Shown one piece after another: positions 41,279-43,919 of a DNA stretch of 43,919 bases. The number at the start of each line of letters is the position of its first letter. Position 1 is the stretch's first letter. The notes below the pieces were generated by a model, which worked only from the letters and a program-made list of their open reading frames with translations, was not told where the DNA came from and made no database searches. Source of the DNA: Phycisphaerae bacterium (GTDB lineage Bacteria; Planctomycetota; Phycisphaerae; SM23-33). A program made the position numbers and the translations under genes. Location: positions 1 through 43,919 of the forward strand of contig JAFGJE010000040.1 of the NCBI GenBank assembly GCA_016929245.1. Reading direction: 5' to 3'.

Positions 41279-42253
41279 TTAACTAAGCATTTTTCGGAGA
41301 ATGCGGGACGCTTCGGTTCCTTCGCCGCGCCGGATGACGGATTCGATTTCCTTCATGCCCACCTTTTCGACAGCCGCGAACAGCAACTCCAGCCACGCGA
41401 AGGATTCCGCGGCGGAGGCGATTTTTTCCTCGCGATACGGGAAAATATCCAGCGTCAGCCAGCCCTGGTAGTCCAGGCGCTTGAGCCAATAGACGAACTC
41501 CAGATACTCCGGAACGTGCACCGCCGAAACCAGCATGTCGTCGTCCCAGGAACGATAATTGTCGTTCAGGTGAATGTAGTCCAGCTTGCCGTACTCCGCC
41601 AGCAGGCAGGCGGCCTCGGCCATGTTTTCCCCCGCCGCCAGCGCATGACCCACGTCCAGAAGGCAACCGGTGTTCTCGATTCCCTCCAGAAGCAGCAACA
41701 CCTTGGACGCGCTGTTGACGTAGCAATGCGTCCGCGGTTCCTTGAGTTTATATTCGACCAGCACCTTGACCTTCGGATTGTGCGCGGCGCACCGGGCGAC
41801 GCCCTCGCGCAGCCATTTCATCGCGGCGGGGAAGTCGGCCTGGAAACAGTAGTCGTATCCGTCCTGTCCCGGCCAAACGTTCACGTACGCGCAATCGAGT
41901 CGCTCGGCCCAGTCCATGACCTTTTTGACTTCCTCGACCGCCGCGGCGCGGGTGGCCTTGTCGCCAGCCGCCAGACTCCCTTTGCCCCACTTGGCCTGCG
42001 TCCAGAGATCCGGCGTCAAGAGGCAGAGCTTCAGCTTTCGTTCACGAAGCATCCCCGCCACCTCGTCGATGTTCTCGTCATTCACGTGCCAGTTGCCCAC
42101 CAGCTCCACGCCGTCCAGGGGTTTCACCTGGACGGCCAGGTCCAGAATTTCCTCCATCGTCTTTCCGCCCCCGCCGTAACCGGAGAGACAATAGCGATCC
42201 GCGCAGGAAGTAAACGTGGGCAAACAGGCCCCAAGGGGATACGGTCCCAACAT
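41279..42253 (-). CDS. Xylose-isomerase-like TIM-barrel sugar isomerase/epimerase
   Basis: A 324-residue TIM barrel of the AP-endonuclease-2/xylose-isomerase superfamily. Candidate metal ligands are Glu167 (VLVEYKL), Asp200 with His203 (LLDVGHA), His228 (DYIHLND) and Asp269 (LTLDIFP). This set fits sugar isomerases, epimerases and also 3-oxo-isoapionate decarboxylase-type members. A strong AAGGAG precedes the ATG. It lies 22 bases after the RuBisCO-like gene, so the two are probably made together and may act on consecutive intermediates. Confidence 0.87.
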   Translation of the reverse strand: MLGPYPLGACLPTFTSCADRYCLSGYGGGGKTMEEILDLAVQVKPLDGVELVGNWHVNDENIDEVAGMLRERKLKLCLLTPDLWTQAKWGKGSLAAGDKATRAAAVEEVKKVMDWAERLDCAYVNVWPGQDGYDYCFQADFPAAMKWLREGVARCAAHNPKVKVLVEYKLKEPRTHCYVNSASKVLLLLEGIENTGCLLDVGHALAAGENMAEAACLLAEYGKLDYIHLNDNYRSWDDDMLVSAVHVPEYLEFVYWLKRLDYQGWLTLDIFPYREEKIASAAESFAWLELLFAAVEKVGMKEIESVIRRGEGTEASRILRKMLS

Positions 42254-42275
42254 GGTCGTTCTCCTTATTCGTCGA

Positions 42276-43616
42276 TTAGAACGTCATCGGTTTGGGTTGA
42301 TATTCCGGCGCGAGGCGCAGCCAGGGGGCTTTGGGACGTTCCATGTAACCCCACTTCTCCAGGGCGCCGCGCAGCGACTTGTTTTCCGGTTTCCGCGCCG
42401 CTTCGGGCAACGGAACGTTCGCCATGACAGCCGCGATCGCCTGCTGCCACGCCTCAGCCCCGGCGGTGTACCCGCCCGGATGCCCCAGCATACCACCACC
42501 GGCGGGAATGACAATATCCTTACCGTACTCGCCGATGATGACTTCCGCCAGTCCCGGATACACGCCCGCGCAGGGCATGGGGAACGTTTGCTTGATGTGT
42601 CCCCACGGCGCGAGCTTCACGAACGACGTGCGAAGCCCTTCTTCCATCGTCACCATGGGAATCGACGACCACATCGTGGGCGTGAGCATCAGGTCCGCCC
42701 CGCAGAGGCGGCAGAGCTTCGCCAGCACCGGCCAGGCGATCTGCTTCATCATCGCGATCATGTGCGAAGCGTGCAGCATCACCGGTACGTTGATCTCCGG
42801 ATCGGACGTCAGTTCCCGCAACGCGCCCAGTCCCGCGGAGTACGTCACCAGCAGGCCGTTGGCGCCCAGTTCGACGGCGCGTTTGGCTTTGTCGCGCATT
42901 TTCGTCGGTTCGTCGGTGATGCTGCACAGGTAGATCATTTTCTTGCCGGTCTTGTCGGCATGGCGGTTGATCTCGTCCATCACCAGCGGGAGGCGCTGTT
43001 CCACGGTGTTGTTGTAGGCGTCACCGAGCATCTCGTCGTCTTTGCACATGTCCGCCCCGCCCAGGAGCGTCTGACGCACCTGGTTGGCGGTCTGCTCGGG
43101 CGTCATGCCCATCTTCGGCTTGATGATGTGCAGGCTTAAGGGGCGATCCCGCACGCCGGTCAACTCCCGGATGCCCGGAACGCCGAACTTCGGACCCTGG
43201 AACTTCGCGAGTAAATTCTTGCCGATGAACAGGTCCGTCAGCATGATGTTCCTGGAATACGCGAAGCAATTGCCCGCGATCGCCAGCAGCATCATGGGCA
43301 CGTTGTCGCCCCAGGCGCGGATCGGAAACGCCAACTGCACGACGGCCGATTTCGTGTACGGATCATCACTGGGAATTTCGTGATAGCCCACCATCTTGCT
43401 GGACATCGCTTCGCGGACGGCCTGGGTGTCTTCCTCCACCTTCTCCCACGTGCCGGTGGATCCTTCCAGACCCATCGCCTGCACCAGCGCGAAGTGATCC
43501 AGGAATTTCTCGCCCTCCAGGCGATCCTTCAGGTAATACGAAGCCACCACGTGATCGTCCAGGTCGATCCCGTCCAGCATTTTGTGAAAAATCTCAAAAT
43601 CATAGAAAGATTTCAT
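42276..43616 (-). CDS. RuBisCO-like protein (form IV-type large subunit homologue)
   Basis: A 446-residue protein with the RuBisCO large-subunit fold. Conserved: KPKMGM (Lys166, Lys168, matching K175/K177), GGADMCKDDE (Lys192 to be carbamylated, Asp194, Glu195, matching K201/D203/E204), His282 (H294 region) and GGGMLGHPGG (373-382). Lost: loop 6 has TPTMWSSIP (312-320) in place of the GK-containing loop, so K334 is absent, and the Arg next to His282 is Ala. It therefore cannot fix CO2 and should enolise, isomerise, decarboxylate or transcarboxylate a sugar phosphate or sugar acid. It is the first gene of the 13-gene operon, with GAAGGAATG before the start. Confidence 0.93.
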   Translation of the reverse strand: MKSFYDFEIFHKMLDGIDLDDHVVASYYLKDRLEGEKFLDHFALVQAMGLEGSTGTWEKVEEDTQAVREAMSSKMVGYHEIPSDDPYTKSAVVQLAFPIRAWGDNVPMMLLAIAGNCFAYSRNIMLTDLFIGKNLLAKFQGPKFGVPGIRELTGVRDRPLSLHIIKPKMGMTPEQTANQVRQTLLGGADMCKDDEMLGDAYNNTVEQRLPLVMDEINRHADKTGKKMIYLCSITDEPTKMRDKAKRAVELGANGLLVTYSAGLGALRELTSDPEINVPVMLHASHMIAMMKQIAWPVLAKLCRLCGADLMLTPTMWSSIPMVTMEEGLRTSFVKLAPWGHIKQTFPMPCAGVYPGLAEVIIGEYGKDIVIPAGGGMLGHPGGYTAGAEAWQQAIAAVMANVPLPEAARKPENKSLRGALEKWGYMERPKAPWLRLAPEYQPKPMTF

Positions 43617-43733
43617 CCGTCATTCCTTCGCTTTCTTCTTGTCGTGAAAAGCCTTAAGTTATCCATGAAATACGTCAGGCCGGTTTGGGTTACACGAGGT
43701 GAAACAACCAATCCGTTGAACACAAATGATCGA

Positions 43734-43798
43734 ACAATGTTCATATTAGCTCATTATGAGCATATTACAAGATATAAAATGATTAATATGAGCATATT
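43734..43798. promoter_or_regulatory. Repeated palindromic operator upstream of the RuBisCO-like operon
   Basis: AATATGAGCATATT (43785-43798) is a perfect inverted repeat with a two-base centre. ATTATGAGCATATT (43753-43766) is the same with one mismatch, 32 bases away (three helical turns). A weaker copy lies at 43734-43747. The sites are 120-180 bases upstream of the operon's first codon, in the divergent intergenic region, so they are good candidates for an operator of a dimeric regulator, perhaps the one whose gene begins at 43892. Confidence 0.6.
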
Positions 43799-43855
43799 TA
43801 TTTTGCGGAAAGGTAACCGTTCACGAAAAAAATTTCAATTCTCGGAATAATCCGA

Positions 43856-43884
43856 TTGCGCCCGGCTTGAAAAGGTGTTATAGA
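43856..43884 (+). promoter_or_regulatory. Sigma-70-type promoter of the divergent gene
   Basis: TTGCGC (43856-43861), a 17-base spacer and TATAGA (43879-43884) lie directly upstream of an ATG at 43892. The start would be within a few bases of the ATG, implying a very short or absent leader. Confidence 0.45.
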
Positions 43885-43891
43885 ATGAGGG

Positions 43892-43919
43892 ATGGACGAC
43901 AAGGATGTCATCATTGCTC
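43892..43919 (+). CDS. 5' end of a divergent gene, cut by the window end
   Basis: ATG at 43892 reads MDDKDVIIA and runs off the window. A GAGGG motif and a promoter-like element lie just upstream. Position, divergent from a catabolic operon and next to the palindromic sites, suggests a regulator, but nine codons do not allow identification. Confidence 0.4.

Noticed and set aside
39910-42427. Long plus-strand reading frames opposite the isomerase and RuBisCO-like genes
   Set aside because: These are shadows of GC-rich minus-strand genes; the predicted proteins are His/Arg-rich and lack motifs, and no ribosome binding site is convincing.
42276-43616. A carboxylating RuBisCO
   Set aside because: Loop 6 lacks the essential Lys, the Arg beside the active-site His is absent, and there is no phosphoribulokinase or small subunit nearby.
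1-43919. CRISPR arrays, rRNA and tRNA genes
   Set aside because: No regularly spaced identical repeats and no recognisable rRNA or tRNA sequence were seen; the repeats found are three scattered, diverged copies. A covariance-model search was not possible here.

Overview
The window looks like a chromosomal segment of a planctomycete, probably a polysaccharide-degrading member of the Phycisphaerae or a relative. Three short genes encode pseudopilin-like proteins with the same [13 protein letters not shown] N-terminus, and there are a PEP-CTERM surface protein, sialidase-like beta-propellers, secreted glycoside-hydrolase-like proteins, LacI and GntR sugar regulators, and a degraded recombinase of a type common in that phylum. 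The assignment is inferred from gene content only; no rRNA or tRNA gene was seen.

Layout. (1) 488-6302, minus strand: ABC ATPase, FtsX-type permease, pseudopilin and a squalene-cyclase-fold protein form a tightly coupled operon. A near-perfect sigma-54 promoter (6348-6363) precedes it, and a divergent sensor kinase / NtrC-type sigma-54 activator pair (6558-9352) lies beside it, so the pair probably controls this operon. (2) 9603-11387: remnant of a phage tail module that abuts, head to head, the 3' end of a broken glycoside hydrolase gene. (3) 12003-18331: divergent carbohydrate locus. On the minus strand are a PEP-CTERM protein, a pseudopilin and a glycoside-hydrolase-like protein; on the plus strand are a GntR/LacI-type regulator and a sialidase-like propeller. 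(4) 18500-18745: mosaic of mobile-element scars, sharing repeats with positions 123-495 and 11523-11580. (5) 19029-27076, plus strand: a seven-gene operon for a membrane complex related to hydrogenase-4 and complex I, led by a fused HTH/PTS-EIIA protein. The large subunit lacks all four Ni-ligand cysteines, so this is an energy-converting hydrogenase-related (Ehr-type) complex and not a hydrogenase. (6) 27145-29645, minus strand: LacI regulator, pseudopilin and a C-terminally short GH2-like protein. (7) 29891-43616, minus strand: a 13-gene catabolic operon.

The operon in region 7 is the most interesting part. In transcription order it encodes a RuBisCO-like protein, a xylose-isomerase-like TIM barrel, an L-fucose/L-arabinose-isomerase-fold enzyme, a uroporphyrinogen-decarboxylase-fold protein, a small membrane protein, a DUF6259-like glycoside hydrolase, a beta-propeller, a free lipoyl-domain protein, TPP-dependent E1 alpha and beta, an LsrF-like thiolase/aldolase, a ribulose-phosphate 3-epimerase family protein and a short-chain dehydrogenase. 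Most junctions are overlaps or gaps under 25 bases. There is no E2, no E3 and no sugar kinase. The gene set suggests release of a sugar from a glycan, isomerisation, a RuBisCO-like enolisation or decarboxylation step, and C-C cleavage delivering an acyl unit. I do not recognise this combination as a described pathway. A short AT-rich palindrome occurs as an exact and a one-mismatch copy upstream of the first gene, next to the start of a divergent gene cut off by the window end.
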